NCBI RefSeq assembly: GCF_004364345.1
Contig: NZ_SOCA01000001.1
Coordinates: 496,001-560,000, forward strand
Direction of reading: 5' to 3'
Source: Prosthecobacter fusiformis
GTDB taxonomy: Bacteria; Verrucomicrobiota; Verrucomicrobiia; Verrucomicrobiales; Verrucomicrobiaceae
Length of the DNA stretch: 64,000 nucleotides
In this document: one piece after another, positions 8,045 to 15,524 of the stretch
Numbering within the stretch: the stretch's first letter is position 1
Layout: the number at the start of each line of letters is the position of its first letter
The notes under the pieces: model-generated
Database searches by the model: none
What the model was told of the DNA's origin: nothing
Seen by the model: the letters and a program-made list of their open reading frames with translations, nothing else
Program-made: the position numbers and the translations under genes

Positions 8045-8827
8045 TTATCGCTTCACCAAAAAGCGGGTACAAACACCGCCGCCGGCAACGACTTCCGGGA
8101 GTTGCTCGGCATGGCGGCCGCTGGCGATGATGCACTGGACACCACCGTTAACGGCGTCCTGCACGGCGCGGAGTTTTGAAATCATACCACCGGTACCCAG
8201 CTTGGTTTTTTCTTCCTGGGCATGATGGATGACCACATCCACATCATCCACAACGGGGATGGGGCCTTCTTCGGGCTTGGACATATCCCGCAGCAAGCCT
8301 GGGGCGCTGGTGAGTAGAATGAGCAGGTCTGCACTCCAAAGGCGGGCCACGCGGGAGGAGAGTTTGTCATTGTCGCCAAAACGGAGTTCCTCAATGGCGA
8401 CGCTGTCGTTTTCATTGATGACGGGGACGACCTGGGGAAATTCCAGCAGGCGCTCCAGTGTGGTTTTCACACGGCGGGCGCGGTCGTAGTTTTCCAGATC
8501 TTCATGAGTGACCAGGAGCTGGGCCACATGGAGGTCGTAGTCTCGCAGCAAATTCTCATAGGCATGCATGAGGTGGGTTTGCCCCACGGCGGCCAATGCC
8601 TGGAGGGTGGTCATGTCCGTAGGACGCTCGGTCAGGTCCAGGGGTTTCAAGCCGGAAGCGACGGCCCCGCTGCTGACGACGACGACGCTGTGACCGGCAC
8701 GTTTCAAAAGAGCAACGGCTTCCACGAGCTTGCGCAGTTGCACAGGGTCAGGCTCCGGAGCATTGAGCTTGGTCAAAATGCCGGTGCCAAATTTAAGGAC
8801 AATACGCTGAGGAGCCGTCGTGGACAT
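8045..8827 (-). CDS. proB: Glutamate 5-kinase without PUA domain
   Basis: 260 residues covering only the amino-acid kinase domain. It catalyses ATP-dependent phosphorylation of glutamate, the first step of proline synthesis. Visible blocks are RIVLKFGTGIL near the start, VVVSSGAVASG, VPVINENDSV, FGDNDKLSSRVA, ADLLILLTSAPGL and GTGGMISKLRA. E. coli ProB carries an extra C-terminal PUA domain that is absent here, so feedback behaviour may differ. I chose the ATG giving MSTTAPQRIV. The frame stays open 320 bases further upstream, but that part runs antisense into thiH and has no ProB similarity. No proA is nearby. Confidence 0.9.
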   Translation of the reverse strand: MSTTAPQRIVLKFGTGILTKLNAPEPDPVQLRKLVEAVALLKRAGHSVVVVSSGAVASGLKPLDLTERPTDMTTLQALAAVGQTHLMHAYENLLRDYDLHVAQLLVTHEDLENYDRARRVKTTLERLLEFPQVVPVINENDSVAIEELRFGDNDKLSSRVARLWSADLLILLTSAPGLLRDMSKPEEGPIPVVDDVDVVIHHAQEEKTKLGTGGMISKLRAVQDAVNGGVQCIIASGRHAEQLPEVVAGGGVCTRFLVKR

Positions 8828-8921
8828 GGAAAGAGGGCGCGCAGTATGACGCAACCTCTTCGGCAGGCAATGGATGTTTTGCCTGATGACAGCATGTTGC
8901 ACCCCCACCAGACAGGCGTAT

Positions 8922-10088
8922 ATGAATGGTCCGACCTTTCTCATGTTGACCACTTTTACCCCCGTCCTCGATGCTCTCCCGGCGCGCAAGTCGCCTCTGA
9001 TGGAGAGGTTCTGGAGTTTGCTGGAAACGAAATCACCGTCCCAGATCGAGGCCATGGCCCGTGAGTCCCAAGCAGTTACGCGGCGTAATTTTGGCCGAAC
9101 GATGCGGATGTTTGCCCCGCTGTATGTTTCGAATGAATGCGTGAACAACTGCTCCTACTGCGGTTTTTCCCGTGACAATACGGGCATCATGCGGGTGACG
9201 CTGACGGTGGACCAGGTGGTGAAAGAGGCGCGACACCTGACGGCGCAGGGGTTTCGCAATATTCTGCTTGTGGCAGGGGAGCATCCCCGTTTCGTGAGTG
9301 AAGGATACCTGGAGGAATGCATCCGGGCCATTCGGGATTTTGTGCCCACCATCGGCATTGAAGTCGGGCCGATGGAGGCTCCCGAATATGAACGCATGGT
9401 AAAGGCAGGCTGTGAAGGGCTGGTGGTTTATCATGAGACGTATGACCGGCCGCTGTATGCGGAAATGCACACTGCTGGGCCAAAGAAGGATTTTGAATGG
9501 AGGCTGGCGTGCCCTGAGCGCGGTTATGAAGGAGGCTTCCGCCGAATCGGCATTGGGGCTTTGTTCGGCCTGAGTGACTGGAGGCTGGAGGCTCTGCGTC
9601 TGGCGGCTCATTTGGAGCACCTGTATAAGCACTGCTGGAAATCCAGCTTCACGGTGGCCTTTCCACGGCTGCGCCCTGCGGCGGGTGGATTTCAGCCGAA
9701 GACCGGATTTCCTGACTGGGCGCTGGTGCAGACTCTGTGCGCGTTTCGCCTGACTTTCCCGGAGGTGGGCATCGTGCTGAGCACACGTGAGCCAGCGCCG
9801 CTGCGTGATGCCCTGGCCCCGCTCGGCGTGACGACGATGAGTGCAGGCAGCCATACGGAGCCGGGCGGATACACGGGGGCGGGCAATGACGACCTCCACC
9901 ACACGGTGCGGGGCAAGCGGGTGGACCTGGAAGCAAAAACGGAAGATGCGAAGGCTGAAGGCCAGTTTGGCATAGCCGATGTGCGCACGCCTGCCGAGGT
10001 GGCAGCCATGCTAAAAAAACAGGGACTGGATGCCGTGTGGAAAGACTGGGATGCTGCGATCCTGACTGATGGGGCACTGGCAGCCTAA
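8922..10088 (+). CDS. thiH: 2-iminoacetate synthase (radical SAM)
   Basis: A radical S-adenosylmethionine enzyme that cleaves tyrosine to dehydroglycine (2-iminoacetate) and p-cresol for the thiazole ring of thiamine. The [4Fe-4S] motif C-x3-C-x2-C is CVNNCSYC, at about residue 73 from this start. LLVAGEHP, VGPMEAPEYE, VVYHETYDR and SAGSHTEPGGY are typical ThiH blocks. thiS follows 19 bases later, which fits the pathway. The start is uncertain: ATG 8922 (MNGPTF) and ATG 8943 (MLTTFTP) are both plausible, and neither has a good ribosome site. An aerobe would more often use ThiO, so ThiH hints at a tyrosine-based route. Confidence 0.92.
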   Translation: MNGPTFLMLTTFTPVLDALPARKSPLMERFWSLLETKSPSQIEAMARESQAVTRRNFGRTMRMFAPLYVSNECVNNCSYCGFSRDNTGIMRVTLTVDQVVKEARHLTAQGFRNILLVAGEHPRFVSEGYLEECIRAIRDFVPTIGIEVGPMEAPEYERMVKAGCEGLVVYHETYDRPLYAEMHTAGPKKDFEWRLACPERGYEGGFRRIGIGALFGLSDWRLEALRLAAHLEHLYKHCWKSSFTVAFPRLRPAAGGFQPKTGFPDWALVQTLCAFRLTFPEVGIVLSTREPAPLRDALAPLGVTTMSAGSHTEPGGYTGAGNDDLHHTVRGKRVDLEAKTEDAKAEGQFGIADVRTPAEVAAMLKKQGLDAVWKDWDAAILTDGALAA

Positions 10089-10107
10089 CTTTAAGTACTA
10101 CATAGTC

Positions 10108-10308
10108 ATGACGATCACTCTGAATGGACAAAAGCGGGAAATCCCCGCTTCGATGCCCTTGACCAGTCTTTTAGAGACTCTGGACCTCGCGGGAAAACCG
10201 GTGGTGGTGGAGCATAATCAAGTGGCTCTGCTGCCGAAGGAAATCCCGATGGCCCAAGTGAATGACGGCGACGTTATCGAAATCGTACAAATCACCGCTG
10301 GAGGCTAA
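10108..10308 (+). CDS. thiS: Sulfur carrier protein ThiS
   Basis: 66 residues of ubiquitin-like fold, beginning MTITLNGQKREI and ending ITAGG. The C-terminal Gly-Gly is adenylated by ThiF and then thiocarboxylated to donate sulfur to the thiamine thiazole. VEHNQVALLPKE and VNDGDVIEIVQ are the usual ThiS strands. A start further upstream in the same frame would overlap thiH and adds nothing conserved, so the ATG at 10108 is preferred. thiG, thiF and thiC are not in the window, so the pathway is split across the genome. Confidence 0.92.
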   Translation: MTITLNGQKREIPASMPLTSLLETLDLAGKPVVVEHNQVALLPKEIPMAQVNDGDVIEIVQITAGG

Positions 10309-10335
10309 AACGGGAATCTGAAGCGATAAGATGGG

Positions 10336-11952
10336 TCAAATCCCGCTGATGACGCCGTCGGTGCTGACTTGAATGCGCTCCGCCGCAGGAACTTTAGGCA
10401 GCGCGGGCATACGCATCATGGTGCCGGTGAGGGCAACGAGGAAACCGGCGCCATGGGCGATCTCAAAATCACGCACGGTGATGGTAAAGTCACGCGGACG
10501 ACCAAGCTTTTTGGCATCGTCGGAGAGGGAGTTCTGCGTCTTGGCCATGCACAGGGGCAGATGACCGAGGTTGTTGCGGGAATAGAGGGCCAGTTTCTCC
10601 TTCGCGGCGTCCGTGAGAGTGACCCCGGCAGCCCCATAAACACGGGTGACGATGGCATGCAGCTTTTCCTCCACAGGTGCATCGGCCTCGTAAAGGAAGG
10701 GTAGAGGTGCGGACTCCGCCGGGAGTGAGGCAAGGAGTTTTTCAGCGAGCTCAATGGCCCCCTCCCCGCCCTGGCCAAAAACATCCGCCGTGGCAGAAGG
10801 GACGCCACGGGCTGTGCAGAAATCATGCACCAGGGCGATTTCATCCTCGCTGTCAGTGGTGAATTTATTAATCGCGACAATGACGGGTCGCCCAAACTGG
10901 GCAGCGCTGTCCAAGTGTGCCGCGAGGTTTTCTAGTCCCCGAGAGAGAGCGGCGGGATCTGGCTGGGTAAGGCTGTCGAGCTGGACGCCGCCATGCATTT
11001 TCAAGGCACGGACGGTGGCGACGATGACGATGGCCTCAGGCTTGAGGCCGGACTGGCGGCACTTGATGTGCATGAATTTCTCTCCACCGAGGTCGAAGGC
11101 AAAACCGGCCTCGGTCACGGCGAAGTCGGCATGGGCAAGGGCCATGCGGGTGGCGAGGACGGAATTGCAACCGTGGGCAATATTGGCAAAAGGGCCGCCA
11201 TGGAGGAAGGCTGGAACACCTTCAACGGACTGGACCAAGTTGGGCTGGAGAGCATCCCGAAGAAGGGCGAGAAGGGCACCTGTAATATTGCATTCTTTAG
11301 CAAAAACGGGGGTGCCTTCGGAGGTGAATCCAATGACGATGCGGTCCAGGCGCTCGCGAAGATCGGCGAGGGATTCCGAGAGGCAGAGGATGGCCATGAC
11401 CTCGGAAGCGGCGGTGATGTCAAAACCTGAACTGCGTTCGGTAGGCTTGCCGACGCTGGTGCGGATGCTGCGGAGGGCACGGTCATTGACATCCAGGACT
11501 CGTTTCCAGAGCACGCCATCCGGCTGGAGGCTGGTCTGCTGGTTGAAGAGCTGGTTATCTATCACCGAGGAGAGGAGATTGTGCGCGCTAGTGATGGCAT
11601 GAAAGTCCCCGGTGAAGTGGAGATTGATGGACTCCGCAGGCTGGACGGTACTGTGCCCGCCGCCTGTGGCCCCTCCTTTGCGCCCGAATACAGGGCCCAT
11701 GGACGGCTGACGCAGGGCCAGCGCAACGCTTTGGCCGATCTTTTTCAAGCCCTGTGCCAGACCAATGGACATGGTGGTCTTGCCTTCACCCGCAGGGGTG
11801 GGGGTGATGGCTGAGACAAGAATCAGCTTGCCCTTTTGGGGACGGTTTTCCAGGGCCTTCAGGGATACCTTGGCCTTGTCCCGGCCATAGAGGGAGAGGT
11901 GATCATCCGAGATACCGAGAGAGCGGGCAACTGCTGAGATTTCGTGAGCCAT
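10336..11952 (-). CDS. fhs: Formate-tetrahydrofolate ligase
   Basis: 538 residues, near the usual 550-560. It joins formate to tetrahydrofolate with ATP, giving 10-formyl-THF for purine and formyl-methionine synthesis. The P-loop-like TPTPAGEGKTT lies at 51-60. Other family blocks are QPSMGPVFGRKGGATGGGHS-like residues at about 83-102, NLHFTGDFHAI, NLVQSVEGVPAFLHGGPFANIAHG and EAGFAFDLGGEKFM. It stands alone, convergent with thiS and divergent from the metallophosphoesterase. I see no truncation. Confidence 0.95.
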   Translation of the reverse strand: MAHEISAVARSLGISDDHLSLYGRDKAKVSLKALENRPQKGKLILVSAITPTPAGEGKTTMSIGLAQGLKKIGQSVALALRQPSMGPVFGRKGGATGGGHSTVQPAESINLHFTGDFHAITSAHNLLSSVIDNQLFNQQTSLQPDGVLWKRVLDVNDRALRSIRTSVGKPTERSSGFDITAASEVMAILCLSESLADLRERLDRIVIGFTSEGTPVFAKECNITGALLALLRDALQPNLVQSVEGVPAFLHGGPFANIAHGCNSVLATRMALAHADFAVTEAGFAFDLGGEKFMHIKCRQSGLKPEAIVIVATVRALKMHGGVQLDSLTQPDPAALSRGLENLAAHLDSAAQFGRPVIVAINKFTTDSEDEIALVHDFCTARGVPSATADVFGQGGEGAIELAEKLLASLPAESAPLPFLYEADAPVEEKLHAIVTRVYGAAGVTLTDAAKEKLALYSRNNLGHLPLCMAKTQNSLSDDAKKLGRPRDFTITVRDFEIAHGAGFLVALTGTMMRMPALPKVPAAERIQVSTDGVISGI

Positions 11953-12009
11953 GCGCGGGAGAGAGTGCGGCGATCATGCCAAGCGCAGGGGTAAAAGAAA
12001 GGCCGATTT

Positions 12010-12032
12010 GCAAGATGCGACTGCCATCTTGC
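12010..12032. repeat. 8-bp perfect inverted repeat between fhs and the phosphoesterase gene
   Basis: GCAAGATG and CATCTTGC are separated by seven bases. The pair lies in the 132-base divergent gap, 53 bases before the phosphoesterase ATG and 58 bases before the fhs ATG. It could be an operator for either gene or a leader hairpin. Confidence 0.35.
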
Positions 12033-12084
12033 CTCTGCAGGAGCCGCTCGCTAACCTGTATGGGAAAATCAATTTCACATCACC

Positions 12085-12999
12085 ATGCCTATCAGCCTTC
12101 CAGCCCTCACCCGTCGTCAGTGGATTCAAGGCAGCCTGGCTGCGATGCTGACACCAACCTGGGCTGAGGCGGCGGATAAACAGGCACCGAATGAGACCTG
12201 GGCGCTGTTTTCAGACACTCATATCCTGGCCGACCCCAAGGCTGAAGCGCGTGGAGTGATCATGGCGGATAATTTGACGCGCTGCGCTAATCAGGTGCTG
12301 AAATTGGCCAGCAAACCCTACGGGGTACTGGTGAATGGCGATTGTGCTTTCCTGAAGGGCGAGCAGCCGGACTACGCCACCTTCATCGGCCTCATCCAGC
12401 CATTGCGCGAGGCGGGCATCCCAGTGCACTGCACGCTGGGAAATCATGATGACCGGAAAAACTTCACGGGAGCGATGACGACCGTGCAGGATCCACGTCC
12501 GGTCGAGGGCAGGCATGTGAGCGTTTTTTCCAGTGCGACGATGAACTGGGTGCTGCTGGACACCCTCGATCAGGTGAACAAAACGCCTGGTCTGCTGGGT
12601 GATTTACAGTTGGGATGGCTGGACCGCACCCTGGCCAGCCTGCCTGCCAAACCGACGGTGGTGATGGCACATCACAATCCGCAACAGCCGCTCACCGCAG
12701 AAGGACAGAAGCATACCGGCATGATGGATAGCGAGGCGTTATTCAAAGTGCTGGCGAAGCACAAGCGAGTGAAAGCCTTTGTGTATGGTCACACGCACAA
12801 CTGGTCCCATACCCGTGATGAGGTGACGGGTATTCATCTTATCAACCTGCCCCCCGTGGCCTATGTCTTTGGACCGGACCGGCCTAATGGCTGGGTGATC
12901 GCCCGCGCGTCAGCAGAGAAACTGGAATTCGAACTGCGTGCGCTAAATCCTGCTCACGCACAGCATGGGGAGAAGGTGGAGGTGCTGTGGGAGAGCTGA
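12085..12999 (+). CDS. Tat-exported calcineurin-like metallophosphoesterase
   Basis: 304 residues. The N-terminus LTRRQWIQGSLAAML has the twin arginine and hydrophobic run of a Tat signal, with cleavage near AEA-A. The metallophosphoesterase motifs are in order: FSDTHIL (D-x-H), NGDCAF (GD), TLGNHDD (GNHD), MAHHNP and YGHTHNWS (GHxH). These residues bind two metal ions and cleave phosphomonoesters or diesters. The substrate is unknown. Tat export suggests the metals are loaded in the cytoplasm before folding. It converges with the HNH module. Confidence 0.88.
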   Translation: MPISLPALTRRQWIQGSLAAMLTPTWAEAADKQAPNETWALFSDTHILADPKAEARGVIMADNLTRCANQVLKLASKPYGVLVNGDCAFLKGEQPDYATFIGLIQPLREAGIPVHCTLGNHDDRKNFTGAMTTVQDPRPVEGRHVSVFSSATMNWVLLDTLDQVNKTPGLLGDLQLGWLDRTLASLPAKPTVVMAHHNPQQPLTAEGQKHTGMMDSEALFKVLAKHKRVKAFVYGHTHNWSHTRDEVTGIHLINLPPVAYVFGPDRPNGWVIARASAEKLEFELRALNPAHAQHGEKVEVLWES

Positions 13000-13047
13000 G
13001 GGGTGAATGTCCGAGGAGAAGCTAAGGCACACCGTGCATTACAAACA

Positions 13048-13488
13048 TTATAATTTTGCGAGCCTAGCAAGTGCAGCTTGAGATGGAAATCGGCCAGAAT
13101 CCACAAGCAACTGCCTGAGTTGCAATCTCGGGCCATCATTAATTCTGAGAAGCTTTAGAGTCCCTGCCGCAGAAAGGCTTTTTGCTCTGATCACAATCCC
13201 GTCCAAAGCAAAGTGTTCAGCCCAAATATCAATACGTGGATTGAATAAACGGACCATTTTACCATTCACCAAAGTGGATATGTCACTACCTTTGGCCCTG
13301 TTACAGGGAGGACAGCAAAGACACAGATTGTGGTCATCAGTCGGACCATCATGCTTTTCAGCGATTACGTGATCCACGTGGAATCCGTAGGCTGAATCCG
13401 TCTCATGTAAAAGACAGTATTCACAAAGTCCAGACGCCCGCGAAGTGACCAGTCGGCGTAGCTCTTCTGATATCCAACTGCCACTCAT
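13048..13488 (-). CDS. HNH endonuclease of a two-gene module
   Basis: 146 residues. A zinc-ribbon HNH nuclease core is plain: CEYC (22-25), HVDH (37-40), HNLCLCCPPCNRAKG with N54, and C59/C62 completing the zinc site. The part after the core (VRLFNPRIDIWAEHFALDG) is shared with small HNH proteins of cyanobacteria and planctomycetes that I recall with a short partner gene upstream, as here. The partner ends eight bases before this start. The nuclease target is unknown. It lacks any intein, intron or restriction-methylase neighbour, so homing or classical restriction is unlikely. Base composition is more AT-rich than its flanks. Confidence 0.85.
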   Translation of the reverse strand: MSGSWISEELRRLVTSRASGLCEYCLLHETDSAYGFHVDHVIAEKHDGPTDDHNLCLCCPPCNRAKGSDISTLVNGKMVRLFNPRIDIWAEHFALDGIVIRAKSLSAAGTLKLLRINDGPRLQLRQLLVDSGRFPSQAALARLAKL

Positions 13489-13496
13489 TCTTTCGT

Positions 13497-13742
13497 TCAG
13501 GCAGCAGTCGTAAATTTCAAATTTTTTCGAGCTCTAGCTTTTGCCAAACTCATCAGTCGCTCAATCTCCATCAGCCGATCCAGCTCTTCGGTTTCTTCAG
13601 GAAGTAACCCCTCACACTTTTCTTTCCCGATCAAATGTTCGAACCGGACCAGTGCTTCATGACTGGGCTGAAACGCAATCAGGGACTCTGGCGTGACTCC
13701 AGCCGCCAAAAAATCGATGGCTTCGTCATAAGCATTATTCAT
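13497..13742 (-). CDS. Small acidic partner protein of the HNH module
   Basis: 81 residues with no signal peptide. The C-terminal half reads LLPEETEELDRLMEIERLMS followed by LAKARARK. It should form one long amphipathic helix with an acidic first part and a basic end. I recall similar 'PEE-x-ELD ... LL-x-KAR' proteins encoded just before HNH genes in cyanobacteria and planctomycetes. That memory supports a conserved pair, not a function. Order (small gene first, then nuclease, spaced eight bases) is that of many antitoxin-toxin pairs, but nothing here proves such a role. Confidence 0.72.
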   Translation of the reverse strand: MNNAYDEAIDFLAAGVTPESLIAFQPSHEALVRFEHLIGKEKCEGLLPEETEELDRLMEIERLMSLAKARARKNLKFTTAA

Positions 13743-13850
13743 GTCCAGAATTTAGATAAATTCCGGCGCTGGGTCAACTTCGGATATGAACAGTAATATC
13801 CACGCCACTCCGGCAGTGGACGGGGGCTTGTGTCCGCCTTACTCTGGGGC

Positions 13851-14450
13851 ATGAGTTTGCCATCCCTGACTGACACTTCTACCCTGATCCGACATCGACG
13901 ATCCATCAAACCGGTGGATATGGATGCAGCGCGGACGGTGGAGCCTGAGTTGGTAACGGAGTTGATCGAAAATGCGACTTGGGCACCAAATCATGGGATG
14001 ACGGAGCCGTGGAAGTTTCACGTGTATAGCGGTGCGGCCAGGCAAGGGCTGGCTGAAGGGCTTAGCTCCATCTATCAGCGCACGACACCAGCGGCTGATT
14101 TCCGTGAAGATAAGTTTAAGAAGATGGGTGAAAACCCTCTGCTGGCTCCGGTGATCATCGCTTGTGTGATGGAAAGAAGTGGTGGCGGGAAGATTCCAGA
14201 GATGGAGGAGATTGAGGCGGTTTCCTGTGCGATGCAAAATATGATGCTCAGCGCCACGGCGGCGGGCCTGGGTTCTTTTTGGTCATCCCCGCCAGTGCTT
14301 GAAACGACTGATTTTCAAAATTGGTTAGGCATTCGCAGTGAGGATCGCTGCATGGGGCTGCTGTATCTCGGCTGGCCAAAACCCGGTCTCGTCTGGCCGC
14401 GCAGTATGCGCCAGCCGGTTTCATCCAAAATTACCTGGCATCATGATTGA
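13851..14450 (+). CDS. Nitroreductase family protein
   Basis: About 199 residues of FMN-dependent nitroreductase fold. The N-terminal LIRHRRSIKP supplies the arginines that contact the FMN phosphate. NATWAPNHGMTEPWKFHVY matches the usual 'A-x-APS-x-x-NxQPW' block, and AVSCAMQNMMLSATAAGLGS is the helix over the flavin. Members reduce nitroaromatics, quinones or other acceptors with NAD(P)H, and the substrate cannot be told. ATG 13851 is preferred over a GTG seven codons upstream because homologues start close to it. Its stop overlaps the next start by eight bases. Confidence 0.88.
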   Translation: MSLPSLTDTSTLIRHRRSIKPVDMDAARTVEPELVTELIENATWAPNHGMTEPWKFHVYSGAARQGLAEGLSSIYQRTTPAADFREDKFKKMGENPLLAPVIIACVMERSGGGKIPEMEEIEAVSCAMQNMMLSATAAGLGSFWSSPPVLETTDFQNWLGIRSEDRCMGLLYLGWPKPGLVWPRSMRQPVSSKITWHHD

Positions 14451-14991
14451 ATGGCTCACCTCCATGTGGGAAGCGGTTTCCCAGGCATTCCAAGGCATCC
14501 CGTTTGAGGTGATGGGGGTATGGACGCTGACGGTATGCCTGCTGCTGGCGGGGTTGATCGGCTCAGTGCTGCCTCTCGTTCCCGGTCCGCTGCTGCTTTT
14601 CATGGCCGGTATTATCCATACCCTGCTGCTGCCGGAGGCAGGCATGAGCTGGCAGGGCATCGTGCTGCTATCCGTCTGGCTGGTGGTGGCCTATGTGGTG
14701 GATTTTGCGGCCGGGGCAATGGGGGCTAGATGGTTTGGGGCCAGTCGCTGGGGGATCGCCGGTGTCTTTGTGGGAGGCATTGTGGGGCTATTTTTTGCTC
14801 CCCTGGGATTTATCCTCGGCCCGCTGGCTGGCGGACTGCTTTTTGAGCTGTTGTTTGCCAAAAAGCGAATGGCCCCGGCGGTGAAGTCCACCTGGGGCAC
14901 ACTGCTTGGTACAGGAGTGGGGTTGATCGCACGGCTGGCAATCAGCTTTGCCATGGTGGCGACAGTGCTGATGGACATCCTGTGGTGGTAA
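14443..14991 (+). CDS. DUF456 family membrane protein
   Basis: 182 residues with about five membrane segments. VLPLVPGPLLLFMAGI is the characteristic DUF456 motif (small proteins with PxxPGP between helices). Further glycine-rich helices (GVFVGGIVGLFFAPLGFILG) resemble glycine-zipper segments. Function is unknown. The ATG at 14443 overlaps the nitroreductase stop, giving translational coupling, so the pair is likely cotranscribed. Confidence 0.8.
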   Translation: MIEWLTSMWEAVSQAFQGIPFEVMGVWTLTVCLLLAGLIGSVLPLVPGPLLLFMAGIIHTLLLPEAGMSWQGIVLLSVWLVVAYVVDFAAGAMGARWFGASRWGIAGVFVGGIVGLFFAPLGFILGPLAGGLLFELLFAKKRMAPAVKSTWGTLLGTGVGLIARLAISFAMVATVLMDILWW

Positions 14992-15005
14992 GCGGTTCCG
15001 CTTAC
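14988..15005. terminator. Palindrome holding both convergent stop codons
   Basis: GTAAGCGG and CCGCTTAC are perfect arms around a TT centre. The TAA of the DUF456 gene lies in the left arm and the TAA of the lipoprotein gene, read on the other strand, lies in the right arm. A pyrimidine-rich TTCTT follows on the plus strand. It may act as a two-way terminator, although the T-run is weak. Confidence 0.45.
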
Positions 15006-15343
15006 TTCTTGCGGTGGGTGATTTGCACCCCCATGCGGCTCTGGACCGGATTGGCGGACTGACGCCCTGAAACGGTATAGATGACGCCGGGCTCTTCAGG
15101 CTTGCGATTACGGTCCAGGAGTCCTGGGGAATCAGGATCGCCAGAGCGGCCAAAGAGGCTGCCATCGGCAGTGCGGGGAGCATCTGTCGTGTCGGACCGG
15201 AGGCGCTTATATTGCACACCCATACGGGACTGTACCGGGGTGCTAGCCCCGTAATACTTGCGACCATCTTTCTCCTCTGTGCTGCAACTGGTGCACATCA
15301 GGGACAGGGTAAAGAGGACTAAAGAAGAGAGAGTAAGCTTCAT
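15002..15343 (-). CDS. Small lipoprotein with a duplicated motif
   Basis: 113 residues. The N-terminal signal ends at LSLMCTSCS, a lipobox-like sequence with the modified Cys probably at residue 20. The mature part is short, basic and probably disordered. A motif is present twice: TPVQSRMGVQYKR and NPVQSRMGVQITHR, about 60 residues apart. I know no named family. The identical nine residues suggest a binding tag or a duplicated segment. It is divergent from the TonB operon and could share its promoter region. Confidence 0.7.
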   Translation of the reverse strand: MKLTLSSLVLFTLSLMCTSCSTEEKDGRKYYGASTPVQSRMGVQYKRLRSDTTDAPRTADGSLFGRSGDPDSPGLLDRNRKPEEPGVIYTVSGRQSANPVQSRMGVQITHRKK

Positions 15344-15524
15344 GGTCTAGATGATGAGAAGGCTGACGTCTTAGCACAGGACTGCCAGCGTGGAAGAGGA
15401 AAGTGCATGACCCAAGCGAATGGAATGATCATTTCTCGCCAGGTGCTTCCGCAGACAAGGTCAGCCATGACATTCCTATTCCCGCGGTTGCTTCCGAGCG
15501 TGGCTGCGTCATCATATAGCCTCT

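Noticed and set aside
8828-9148. N-terminal extension of ProB
   Set aside because: The frame is open but runs antisense through the start of thiH and has no similarity to kinases; ATG 8827 gives the normal N-terminus.
9033-9902. 289-codon open frame antisense to thiH
   Set aside because: thiH carries its iron-sulfur motif and family blocks; the opposite frame is a shadow.
10754-11602. 282-codon open frame antisense to fhs
   Set aside because: fhs is fully conserved in its own frame; the antisense reading has no recognisable domain.
13048-13488. HNH gene as a restriction enzyme or homing endonuclease
   Set aside because: No methylase, intron, intein or phage gene lies nearby.
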